The notes: a model not told the origin generated them from the sequence alone. A stretch of 5,692 nt of DNA from JBCDBY01 sp039182715 (GCA_039182715.1 JBCDBY010000295.1:1-5692); one strand, 5' to 3'. Positions 1 through 4,990 are shown, counted from the stretch's first letter. Translations and numbers: made by a program.

Positions 1-450
1 CTCGTAGACCGGCGCGTTCCAGGCGGCGTCGCGACGCGCCAGGTAGTCGTTGACCGTGACGATGTGCACGCCGCGGCCGGTGAGCGCGTTCAGGTACGAC
101 GGCGCGACGGCGGTGAGCGTCTTGCCCTCGCCCGTCATCATCTCCGCGATCGAGCCGCGGTGCATGGCGATGCCGCCCAGCAGCTGCACGTCGAACAGCC
201 GGTTGCCGAGGGTGCGCTTGGCCGCTTCGCGTGCAACGGCAAACGCCTCCGGCAGCAGGTCGTCGAGCGTCTCGCCGTCCTTCAGCCGCTGCTTGAACTG
301 GTCCGTCTTGCCCCGCAGCTGCGCGTCGGAGAGCTGCTCCGTTTCCGGCTCGAGGCGGTTGATCTGTTCGACCAGGGGCACCATCGTCCGGACGACCCGC
401 TCGTTGCGGGTGCCGAAGAGGCGCTTGAAGAAGTCTCCGAAGGAATCCAT
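1..450 (-). CDS. secA: Preprotein translocase ATPase SecA, N-terminal part (cut by window edge)
   Basis: SecA is the ATPase motor that pushes unfolded preproteins through the SecYEG channel at the inner membrane. The 150 codons present read as a typical SecA N-terminus: a start of the form MDSFGDFFKRLFGTRNER, the segment LDDLLPEAFAVAREAAKR (about residues 62-79), the RxFDVQLLGG Q-motif region (84-93), Walker A TGEGKT (106-111), and VNDYLARRD (133-141) at the start of the DEAD-like motor. The remainder, including Walker B and the preprotein cross-linking domain, lies beyond position 1. The ATG at 448-450 is chosen because it matches the usual SecA start; a GTG directly before it is in frame and could also be used. 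No strong Shine-Dalgarno is visible: GGGA lies about 11 nt upstream. It lies 105 nt downstream of the receiver-domain gene on the same strand, so it may be the last gene of that operon, have its own promoter, or both. Confidence 0.96.
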   Translation of the reverse strand, partial: MDSFGDFFKRLFGTRNERVVRTMVPLVEQINRLEPETEQLSDAQLRGKTDQFKQRLKDGETLDDLLPEAFAVAREAAKRTLGNRLFDVQLLGGIAMHRGSIAEMMTGEGKTLTAVAPSYLNALTGRGVHIVTVNDYLARRDAAWNAPVYE

Positions 451-465
451 CACGGCAGAAGTCCC

Positions 466-493
466 ATTATTCCGCGCCTTGCCAGTTTGGCAG
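466..493 (-). promoter_or_regulatory. Weak sigma70-like promoter candidate ahead of secA
   Basis: On the minus strand there is an AATAAT (466-471, one mismatch to TATAAT), 16 bp downstream of CTGCCA (488-493, four of six to TTGACA). Transcription would start near 459, leaving a leader of under 10 nt with no room for a Shine-Dalgarno. This is either a poor promoter or one making a near-leaderless secA message. The evidence is the hexamers only. Confidence 0.25.
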
Positions 494-494
494 G
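478..494 (-). repeat. Small hairpin in the secA leader
   Basis: Positions 478-484 pair with 488-494 (seven pairs, one of them G-T) around a 3-nt loop. The core is TGCCA/TGGCA. It lies 28 nt upstream of the secA start and overlaps the candidate -35. No T-tract follows on the minus strand, so it does not look like a classical terminator. It could be a leader structure on a read-through transcript. Confidence 0.35.
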
Positions 495-532
495 ACGTCC
501 GTCAGGGTGTCGGTGCAGGGGGTCTGGACAGG

Positions 533-550
533 GGGCCGAAATCGCGGCCC
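533..550 (-). terminator. GC hairpin just after the receiver-domain gene
   Basis: GGGCCG (533-538) pairs perfectly with CGGCCC (545-550) around a 6-nt loop, starting 5 nt after the TAG stop of the receiver-domain gene. The all-GC stem is in the right place for a terminator or an mRNA 3'-end stabiliser, but no T-run follows on the minus strand. Partial read-through into secA is therefore likely. Confidence 0.35.
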
Positions 551-555
551 GGGCC

Positions 556-1365
556 CTACGACAGCAGCTTGCGTACCAGAGAGAAGAGCACGTCCTGCCG
601 GTAGGGCTTGACGAGAAAGCCGTCGGCGTAGGTGAGGCTGGCGAGGTCGACCTGGCTGCGCGTGGCGAGCAGCACCGGGATGCACTCCGTGTCGGGGTCG
701 TCCTTGAGCGACTCGCAGCAGGTGACGCCGTCCATCTCCGGCATCTGATAGTCCATCAGGATCAGGTCGGGCCGGCTCTCCTGCACCATCGCCAGCGCCT
801 CCTTGCCGTTCTGCGCCGTGCGCACCGAGAGGCCCGCCTGCTCCAGCAGCCGCTGGATCGTGTCGCGGATGCCGGGGTCGTCGTCGACCACGAGCACGTC
901 GCGCGCCTCGGTCCCGATCGGCTCCACGTCGTCGAGCAGCTCCTTGATGTCCGCCATCGTCGGGACCTGCTCGACCTTCCACTGCTCCTCGATGTCTCCG
1001 GCGAGGTCGCGGTTGTGGGCGCGCACCTGGTTCCAGCGCTCGTAGTCGGGCGCGTCGGGCGAGACGTTGAGGTTGTCGTGGGTATCGACCAGGAAGGCGT
1101 ACTCGTTCTCGAGGATGGTCTCCTCGAGGACGAGCTTCATGTGCGGGTAGCGCGCGTTGCCCAGCCGCAGCACGTAGCGATGGACCTCGCGACCGTCGTG
1201 GTGCTCGGTCTCGTCGCCGAAGCGGGGCGCGAGATCGGCGGCGGTCTCGCCGCCCGAGAGGTCGAACTTCGGCGCCCGCCAGCGCGAAGACCCCGGATAG
1301 GCCTCGTTGAGGTAGATCTCCACGGCGCGGCGCACGATCGCCGCCGGGATCTGATCCAGCTTCAA
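556..1365 (-). CDS. Two-part protein: unrecognised N-terminal domain plus C-terminal response-regulator receiver
   Basis: The protein is 269 residues if it starts at the TTG at 1363-1365. That TTG overlaps the lspA stop as TTGA, and an AGGAGG lies 4 nt upstream; a CTG two codons later would have about 10 nt spacing. The frame stays open to an ATG at 1470, but that would sit entirely inside lspA, so I reject it. Residues about 155-268 are a receiver domain: acidic DDD at 161-163, phospho-acceptor D205 in LILMDYQMPEMDG, T235 at the end of beta-4, and K253 in LVKPY. The segment between T235 and K253 is a few residues shorter than usual. Residues 1-150 I do not recognise; they contain a well-ordered block (RYVLRLGN, YPHMKLVLEE, EYAFLVDTHD at about 63-97) that looks like a folded domain, not a linker. 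A receiver at the C-terminus, with no DNA-binding output, suggests that phosphorylation controls the N-terminal domain or a protein partner. No kinase is adjacent. Co-translation with lspA and the position before secA are suggestive but do not prove a role in the cell envelope. Confidence 0.85.
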   Translation of the reverse strand: MKLDQIPAAIVRRAVEIYLNEAYPGSSRWRAPKFDLSGGETAADLAPRFGDETEHHDGREVHRYVLRLGNARYPHMKLVLEETILENEYAFLVDTHDNLNVSPDAPDYERWNQVRAHNRDLAGDIEEQWKVEQVPTMADIKELLDDVEPIGTEARDVLVVDDDPGIRDTIQRLLEQAGLSVRTAQNGKEALAMVQESRPDLILMDYQMPEMDGVTCCESLKDDPDTECIPVLLATRSQVDLASLTYADGFLVKPYRQDVLFSLVRKLLS

Positions 1366-1883
1366 GCGGCCTCCTCGGGTTCCTTTTCCGGAAGGAAGCT
1401 CATCACCATCAATACGCTGATTCCGCCCACGAGCGCCATGTCCGCCACATTGAATGTCGGCCAATGCCACCCGTTCACATCACCGAAATAGACGTCAATC
1501 CAGTCGCGGACGGCGCGAAACTGCAGCCGGTCCCAGAAGTTCCCGATCGCGCCGCCCAGAATGAGCGCCTTGGCGAAGGTCTCCCAGGTGCGCACGCGGG
1601 GCGACCAGAAGATCCAGACCGCCACGATGGGAACCGCGAGGCCGGTCGCCCAGAGCAGCAGGGTCGGGGCGATCGGCGCGCTCCAGACCGCGCCCGGATT
1701 CCAGATGGTGCGCACCGCCAGCCAGCTCTCGAAGACGGTCGTCTGCAGCAGCGGACGACCCTCGATCCAGGGGTCGCCGTCGAGGGTCAGCGGGTAGTCC
1801 CACAGCTGCTTGGTCCACAGGTCGAGGGTCGCGATCGCCGCGGCGACGAGGAGCCAGGCGGCGCGCCGTGCGCGGGTGCTCAT
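1362..1883 (-). CDS. lspA: Lipoprotein signal peptidase (signal peptidase II)
   Basis: LspA is an inner-membrane aspartyl protease that cleaves signal peptides from diacylglyceryl-modified prolipoproteins. The 173-residue length is normal. Family landmarks in order: D21 and K25 in the first membrane helix (LDLWTK), N62-P-G-A in the periplasmic segment (usually NxGxxF), GG-x2-GN-x2-DR at 110-119, the catalytic aspartates D127 (VRDWID) and D148 (FNVAD), and N145. Four hydrophobic helices lie at about 8-27, 72-93, 105-117 and 146-164. The sequence is unusually rich in tryptophan around the active site (W117, W128, W139, W141). The start ATG overlaps the stop of the upstream DksA-like gene (ATGA at 1880-1883). 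The only purine-rich stretch, GAGGA, abuts the ATG with no spacer, so initiation probably depends on translational coupling. The 3' end overlaps the next gene by 4 nt. Confidence 0.95.
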   Translation of the reverse strand: MSTRARRAAWLLVAAAIATLDLWTKQLWDYPLTLDGDPWIEGRPLLQTTVFESWLAVRTIWNPGAVWSAPIAPTLLLWATGLAVPIVAVWIFWSPRVRTWETFAKALILGGAIGNFWDRLQFRAVRDWIDVYFGDVNGWHWPTFNVADMALVGGISVLMVMSFLPEKEPEEAA

Positions 1884-2293
1884 TCCTCGACGTCGATCTC
1901 GCCCGCTTCGACGCGGCGCTGGTACTCGATCGAATAGCGGGTGTAGGGGATCGCCTCGAGTCGCGCGCGGGCAATCGCTTCTCCGGTGCCCAGACAGATG
2001 CCGTAGCTCTTGTCCTCGATGCGCGCGAGCGCCCCGTCGATCTCCCCCAGCTCCTTGCGCTCGCTCTCGACGAGCGACAGCGTCAGGTCCTTCTCGAAGC
2101 TGTCCGAACCGTGGTCGGCCATGTGGTCGACGCTGAAGTCCTGGTCCGTGCTCTTGAGCGCCTCCTCCTCCATGGAGGTGACGTTGCCGAGCAGGCGGTC
2201 GCGGCGCTCGAGCAGAAGCTCCCGGAAGTGAGCGAGATCCTTGGCGCCGAAAGGGGTTCGATGCGGGGCGGAGCGATGGTCCGCGGGTGTCAT
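1880..2293 (-). CDS. TraR/DksA-family RNA polymerase-binding protein lacking most zinc ligands
   Basis: The family binds RNA polymerase through the secondary channel and modulates initiation, often with ppGpp. This 137-residue protein has the family layout: an alpha-helical N-terminus (about 15-50), a coiled-coil tip region (DHMADHGSD, 56-64), a second long helix (65-95), and a C-terminal zinc-finger-like segment from YGIC (97-100) to about 127. In canonical DksA the finger is C-x2-C-x17-C-x2-C. The aligned positions here are C100, T103, S121 and Y124, so only one cysteine survives and zinc binding is not expected. The surrounding fold motif (TGEAIARARLEAIPYTRYS) is kept. The tip has D-x3-D instead of the DxxDxA of E. 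coli DksA. I recall similar cysteine-poor versions in Planctomycetota. The start ATG has a GGAG 7 nt upstream. It is the first gene of the coupled lspA operon. Confidence 0.88.
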   Translation of the reverse strand: MTPADHRSAPHRTPFGAKDLAHFRELLLERRDRLLGNVTSMEEEALKSTDQDFSVDHMADHGSDSFEKDLTLSLVESERKELGEIDGALARIEDKSYGICLGTGEAIARARLEAIPYTRYSIEYQRRVEAGEIDVEE

Positions 2294-2300
2294 GGTGCGA

Positions 2301-2316
2301 CTCCAGTCGAGTGGAG
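2301..2316. repeat. Inverted repeat over the ribosome-binding site of the DksA-like gene
   Basis: CTCCA (2301-2305) and TGGAG (2312-2316) are perfect inverted repeats with a 6-nt spacer. On the minus strand the downstream arm contains the GGAG ribosome-binding site. It could be an operator near the transcription start or, in a longer transcript, a hairpin hiding the ribosome-binding site. The arms are short enough for chance. Confidence 0.3.
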
Positions 2317-2318
2317 CA

Positions 2319-2346
2319 AGGATAGATCGCCGGGACCGAGCGTCAA
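2319..2346 (-). promoter_or_regulatory. Sigma70-type promoter of the dksA-like/lspA operon
   Basis: On the minus strand, TTGACG (2341-2346; five of six to the consensus -35) is followed after 16 bp by TATCCT (2319-2324; four of six to the -10). Predicted start is near 2312, giving a leader of about 19 nt that contains the GGAG ribosome-binding site. It is the best promoter in the window and lies in the only spacer that could serve this operon. Confidence 0.6.
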
Positions 2347-2356
2347 GCCGATCTAT
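2322..2356. repeat. Inverted repeat linking the two divergent -10 regions
   Basis: ATAGATC (2322-2328) and GATCTAT (2350-2356) are perfect 7-bp inverted arms with a 21-bp spacer. The left arm runs into the -10 of the dksA-like operon. The right arm lies directly upstream of xerD, where an AT-rich TCTATA/TATAGG could be the xerD -10. This may reflect symmetrical overlapping promoters or a shared operator. Confidence 0.35.
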
Positions 2357-2362
2357 AGGGGG

Positions 2363-3235
2363 ATGGACGTCGAACGGAGTGAGTTCCTGCGCTGGGCGGA
2401 GGCCGAGGCGGGGCTGGCGGCGAACACGCTGCTCGCCTACCGCCGCGACCTCGCCGACTACGCCCGGTTCGCGCAGGGACGGCGGCGGCGCATCGAGCGC
2501 ATGCGGCCGCGCGACGTCCTCGACTACCTCGCCGACCTGCGCCGGAAAGGCCGCGCGGAAACCACGATCGCGCGGCGGTTTGCCTGCCTGCGGAGCTTCT
2601 ACCGGTTCCTCGCCGTCGAAGGGCTCTGCGACAAGAACCCGACCGAAACGCTCGACGCGCCGCGCCGCTGGCGGACGCTACCCCGCGTCCTCGGCGCCGA
2701 CGTGCTCGACCGACTTCTGGCGTCGATTCCGGTGGACACCGAGCTGGGCCGACGCGACCGGGCGCTGCTCGAGCTGCTCTACGCGACCGGCGCCCGGGTC
2801 TCGGAGGTCACCGGGGCGCTCCTGCGCGACTGGAAGCCGGAACTCGGCCTGCTGCGCGTGCGGGGCAAGGGGCGCAAGGAGCGACTGATCCCCGTCGGCC
2901 GCGCGGCGCGCGACGCGCTCGCGGCGCACCACGACGATCGGCCCGATGCGGGCGACGACCAGCCGCTGCTCGCGTCCGTCCGCGGCCACAAGCTCACGCG
3001 TGACCGCGTCTTCCGCCTGCTCCGCGACTACGCCGGGAAGGCCGGGATCGAGCCGCTCCCCTCGCCCCACGACCTGCGCCACGCCTTTGCCACCCACCTG
3101 CTGGAAGGCGATGCCGACATCCGCGCGGTCCAGGAGCTCCTCGGCCACGCGTCAGTCTCGACGACGCAGCTTTACACGCACGTGGAGCAGGATCGGCTGA
3201 TCGCGATCCACAAGCGGCATCATCCGCGGGCCTGA
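2363..3235 (+). CDS. xerD: Site-specific tyrosine recombinase XerD
   Basis: XerD with XerC resolves chromosome dimers at dif during division. The 290-residue product has the core-binding SAM-like domain (about 1-85, with GLAANTLLAYRRDL typical of the N-terminus) and the catalytic domain (about 105-285). All catalytic residues are present: R145 (ATGARVSE), K169 (RGKGRKER), H236 and R239 (PHDLRHAFATHLL), H262 (LLGHASVSTTQ) and nucleophile Y271 (LYTHV). The C-terminal HHPRA ending is that of XerD, which favours XerD over XerC; an integrase is unlikely given this ending and the housekeeping context. The ATG is chosen by family alignment. The frame is open further upstream but only antisense to the dksA-like gene. 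A run of five Gs touches the ATG with no spacer, so initiation is unusual and the message could be leaderless. It is divergent from the dksA-like operon and convergent with talC. Confidence 0.92.
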   Translation: MDVERSEFLRWAEAEAGLAANTLLAYRRDLADYARFAQGRRRRIERMRPRDVLDYLADLRRKGRAETTIARRFACLRSFYRFLAVEGLCDKNPTETLDAPRRWRTLPRVLGADVLDRLLASIPVDTELGRRDRALLELLYATGARVSEVTGALLRDWKPELGLLRVRGKGRKERLIPVGRAARDALAAHHDDRPDAGDDQPLLASVRGHKLTRDRVFRLLRDYAGKAGIEPLPSPHDLRHAFATHLLEGDADIRAVQELLGHASVSTTQLYTHVEQDRLIAIHKRHHPRA

Positions 3236-3354
3236 GGTCTGCACGCTTCACGCCGAACCGGTGGCAGGCGGAGTCGTCATGCGGGAGTCGGAGCACGCGC
3301 GTCAACCGCTCTCGATATCGACCCGACGCTGCCGCAGCGTGCAGCGTGTAGCCC
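3236..3354. other. Convergent intergenic spacer between xerD and talC
   Basis: This 119-bp spacer has no plausible gene. It contains a short hairpin (3326-3340) and little else: GGAGTCG occurs twice (about 3270 and 3285), and CAGCGTG twice in tandem near 3335-3348. I see no T-tract on either strand. Confidence 0.5.
3326..3340. terminator. Possible bidirectional hairpin terminator between xerD and talC
   Basis: ACGCTG (3326-3331) pairs perfectly with CAGCGT (3335-3340) around a 3-nt loop. It sits 90 nt after xerD and 15 nt after the talC stop on the other strand. The position fits talC better than xerD. There is no T-run on either side, so termination strength is doubtful. Confidence 0.3.
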
Positions 3355-3999
3355 CTACGAATTCGCCTTCGCGTGGTCCGCGAGGAACGCTTCCAGGCCC
3401 GAGTCCGTCAACGGGTGCTTGATCAGCTGCCCCAGCACCTTCGGCGGCACCGTGCAGACGTCCGCGCCGATCTTGGCGGAGAGTCGGACGTGCTGCGGCG
3501 AGCGGATGGACGCGACCAGGATCTCGGTCTGGTAGTTGTAGTTGTCGTAGATCTCGCGGATGTCCTCGATGATCTCGAGGCCGACCATGCCGAGGTCGTC
3601 GAGGCGGCCGATGAACGGGCTGATGAAGGTGGCGCCCGCCTTGGCGGCCATGAGCGCCTGCACCGGCGTGAAGCAGAGCGTGACGTTGGTCTTCACGTTC
3701 TCCGCCGTGAGGTCGCGGCAGGCGGCGAGGCCGTCCGCGGTGAGCGGCAGCTTCACGGTGACGTTCTTGTGGATCTCGGCGAGCTCGAGCCCCTCCTTCA
3801 CCATGCTCTCGTGCTTGACGGAGATGACCTCCGCCGAGATCGGGCCGTCCACGATGTCGCAGATCGCCGGAATGATCTCCTCGCGCGACTGGCCGCTCTT
3901 GGCGATGAGGGACGGGTTCGTGGTGATCCCGTCGAGCAGGCCCATGGCGGCGTACTTCTTGATCTCGTCGAGGTCGGCGGTGTCGAGGAAGAACTTCAT
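3355..3999 (-). CDS. talC: Transaldolase, small TalC/FSA type
   Basis: The protein is a 214-residue (beta/alpha)8 class I aldolase of the small transaldolase/fructose-6-phosphate aldolase family. It should transfer a dihydroxyacetone unit between sugar phosphates in the non-oxidative pentose phosphate pathway, in the cytoplasm. Landmarks: MKFFLDTADLDEIKK with D6, GITTNPSL (24-31), ISAEV with E57, Schiff-base lysine K83 in VTVKLPLT, and the segment VTLCFTPVQALMAAKAGATF. E57 occupies the place of Gln59 in E. coli FsaA; Glu there, with Phe in TLCF, is the transaldolase pattern, so I favour transaldolase over F6P aldolase. The start at 3999 is the family-typical MKFFLDT. An in-frame ATG at 4017 would add six residues; neither has a clear Shine-Dalgarno. 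The stop is TAG. Its nearest upstream same-strand gene ends at 4131, with a hairpin-rich gap that suggests a separate transcript. Confidence 0.93.
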   Translation of the reverse strand: MKFFLDTADLDEIKKYAAMGLLDGITTNPSLIAKSGQSREEIIPAICDIVDGPISAEVISVKHESMVKEGLELAEIHKNVTVKLPLTADGLAACRDLTAENVKTNVTLCFTPVQALMAAKAGATFISPFIGRLDDLGMVGLEIIEDIREIYDNYNYQTEILVASIRSPQHVRLSAKIGADVCTVPPKVLGQLIKHPLTDSGLEAFLADHAKANS

Positions 4000-4041
4000 G
4001 ACCGGGATTATGGCCATGAAGGGCGACGGGGAAAGTCGGGC

Positions 4042-4065
4042 GCGGACCCGATTTCGAAAGTCCGC
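4042..4065. repeat. Inverted repeat with TTTCGAAA core in the talC leader
   Basis: GCGGAC (4042-4047) and GTCCGC (4060-4065) are perfect inverted arms around 12 nt that include the palindrome TTTCGAAA (4052-4059). GAAAGTC overlaps the right arm at 4056-4062 and recurs at 4031-4037, a 25-bp direct repeat. It could be an operator for talC or an RNA hairpin in its leader. Confidence 0.35.
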
Positions 4066-4081
4066 TTGCCGGGCGGGGTTC

Positions 4082-4108
4082 GGCGCCCGGACCGGAAGCC
4101 CGGGCGCC
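4082..4108 (-). terminator. Strong GC hairpin after the secreted-protein gene
   Basis: GGCGCCCGG (4082-4090) pairs perfectly with CCGGGCGCC (4100-4108), a 9-bp all-GC stem with a 9-nt loop. It starts 22 nt after the TGA of the secreted-protein gene, the usual place for an intrinsic terminator on the minus strand, but no T-tract follows. It probably separates this transcript from talC, by termination or by marking the 3' end. Confidence 0.45.
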
Positions 4109-4130
4109 CCGATGGGACCGGTGGCCCCCC

Positions 4131-4901
4131 TCACTCGCCGTCGGTCTTGAAGACTCCGCTCTCCACGATCGTCCGATTCCCGCTCTGCGCGTGGACCACG
4201 ACGTCCACGGTGTAGCGCGTGTTCGGCTCGAGGAACGCGGCCGGGATTGCGACCGCGTTGCGCGTCGGAGGCAGCGTGACCGAGAACGAGCGCGGGAACG
4301 CGTCATCGTCCTCTTTCTCCAGGAACACTTCGTAGTACGCGACCTGGATCGCCTTGCCCCGCGTGTCCTTCGCGACGAGATCGAAGCGGGCGGTGAACCC
4401 GTTCCGACTGACCACATCGCCGGCGGCGGGCGAGAGGTTTCGGGGCGGCGCGGGCAGGACGTGGGTGAACTCCGCCTCCCCGTCCAGCTCGTCGCCCTTC
4501 TGCGTGCGGCCCTCGAACTCGTAGACCCCTTCCGGATGGCGCAGGAAGAACTCCTGCATGGTCAGCTCGGCCGCCTTGGGCTCCGCACTCTCGAAGGAGC
4601 CCTCCTTCATGCCCTGCACCTTGAGGTTGGCGCGCGCCTCCACCTCCAGCACCTCGTCGCCGGCCGGGTTGTCCACCCGCATGCCCTTCCAGGGCTCGCC
4701 GTCCCAGAAGAGATGCATGCCGAGGTCGGTGTCGGTCGCGTTCCAGACGATGAACACGCGCGCCTCCTCGAGGTCGATGTCTTCGCCTCCGTTCTCCGCG
4801 AGGTCGTCGTCATGGGCCGCGTGCGCCACGTAGCCCGTGATCCCGAGCGAAAGGGCCGCCACGAGCAGCCATCCAGTCTTCGTTCCGATTCGTTTGGACA
4901 T
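4131..4901 (-). CDS. Secreted protein of unknown function with FN3-like C-terminal half
   Basis: The product is 256 residues. The ATG at 4899-4901 is preceded by AGGAGG with 5-nt spacing, the best ribosome-binding site in the window. An in-frame ATG at 4961 would add 20 residues without a signal-peptide character and is rejected. Residues 1-28 form a Sec signal peptide: basic SKRIGTK, hydrophobic core about 11-24, and a likely cut after AHA28. The mature N-terminus is acidic (HDDDLAENGGEDIDLEE). Residues about 47-148 form one block, with motifs VFIVWNATDTDLGMHLFWDG and PEGVYEFEGRT...GDELDGEAEFTHVLPAPP. Residues about 150-253 read as a fibronectin type III-like beta-sandwich, ending TRYTVDVVVHAQSGNRT. 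There is no lipobox cysteine, anchor or enzyme motif. I recall similar exported proteins from GC-rich bacteria without a known role. It is divergent from the response regulator at 5059, with candidate regulator sites between them, so it is a likely regulator target. Confidence 0.82.
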   Translation of the reverse strand: MSKRIGTKTGWLLVAALSLGITGYVAHAAHDDDLAENGGEDIDLEEARVFIVWNATDTDLGMHLFWDGEPWKGMRVDNPAGDEVLEVEARANLKVQGMKEGSFESAEPKAAELTMQEFFLRHPEGVYEFEGRTQKGDELDGEAEFTHVLPAPPRNLSPAAGDVVSRNGFTARFDLVAKDTRGKAIQVAYYEVFLEKEDDDAFPRSFSVTLPPTRNAVAIPAAFLEPNTRYTVDVVVHAQSGNRTIVESGVFKTDGE

Positions 4902-4924
4902 GGGGTCCTCCTTTGTGGAAGACG

Positions 4925-4930
4925 AATCTA
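4925..4930 (-). promoter_or_regulatory. Candidate -10 of the secreted-protein gene
   Basis: TAGATT on the minus strand matches four of six bases of TATAAT. Transcription would start near 4918, leaving a leader of about 17 nt that holds the AGGAGG. The expected -35 place (about 4948-4953) has no TTGACA-like sequence. Instead it lies inside the direct-repeat site at 4940-4956, as in activator-dependent promoters of the PhoB type. Confidence 0.4.
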
Positions 4931-4939
4931 GGAGTCGCG

Positions 4940-4956
4940 GCTGAGAGCCCGCTGAG
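4940..4956 (+). promoter_or_regulatory. Candidate response-regulator binding site 1 (direct repeat, 11-bp period)
   Basis: GCTGAG occurs twice in perfect direct repeat, separated by 5 bp (4940-4945 and 4951-4956). Two half-sites one helical turn apart are the known layout for dimers of OmpR/PhoB-family regulators, one of which is encoded just downstream. It ends 9 bp from the candidate -10 at 4925-4930 and covers the -35 position of the secreted-protein gene. The protein-DNA link is inferred. Confidence 0.5.
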
Positions 4957-4973
4957 TCCACGCGGAAACTTCA

Positions 4974-4990
4974 CTCAGCGATTCCTAAGC
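4974..4990 (-). promoter_or_regulatory. Candidate response-regulator binding site 2, opposite orientation
   Basis: Read on the minus strand this is GCTTAG-N5-GCTGAG, the same layout as the site at 4940-4956 with one base change, facing it across 17 bp. Together they also form an 8-bp perfect inverted repeat (CGCTGAGT 4950-4957, ACTCAGCG 4973-4980) and an outer 9-of-10 inverted repeat (4929-4938, 4978-4987). It lies on the regulator gene's side of the spacer and could serve autoregulation. Confidence 0.48.

Noticed and set aside
1366..1470. Longer start for the receiver-domain protein (ATG at 1470)
   Set aside because: The extra 35 codons sit wholly inside lspA in another frame, and an AGGAGG lies just before the TTG at 1365.
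64..1491. Long plus-strand open frame of 475 codons opposite secA and the receiver-domain gene
   Set aside because: It is antisense to two well-supported genes, rich in R, V, A, L and H as expected of a GC-rich shadow frame, and has no recognisable domain.
1868..2362. In-frame upstream extension of xerD by 165 codons
   Set aside because: It lies antisense to the dksA-like gene, and Xer proteins begin at the MDVERSEF start; the extension resembles no recombinase domain.
2363..3235. Tyrosine recombinase as sign of an integrated mobile element
   Set aside because: The protein has the XerD C-terminus (HHPRA) and normal length, with housekeeping neighbours and no attachment-site repeats or tRNA nearby.
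4000..4134. Longer start for talC adding up to 45 residues
   Set aside because: The extra sequence is P, R, G-rich, overlaps both hairpins and precedes the family-typical MKFFLDT start.
3302..4417. Minus-strand open frame of 371 codons across talC and its leader
   Set aside because: It is a shifted frame of talC and the secreted-protein gene, low in complexity (R, H, G, P), with no family signature.
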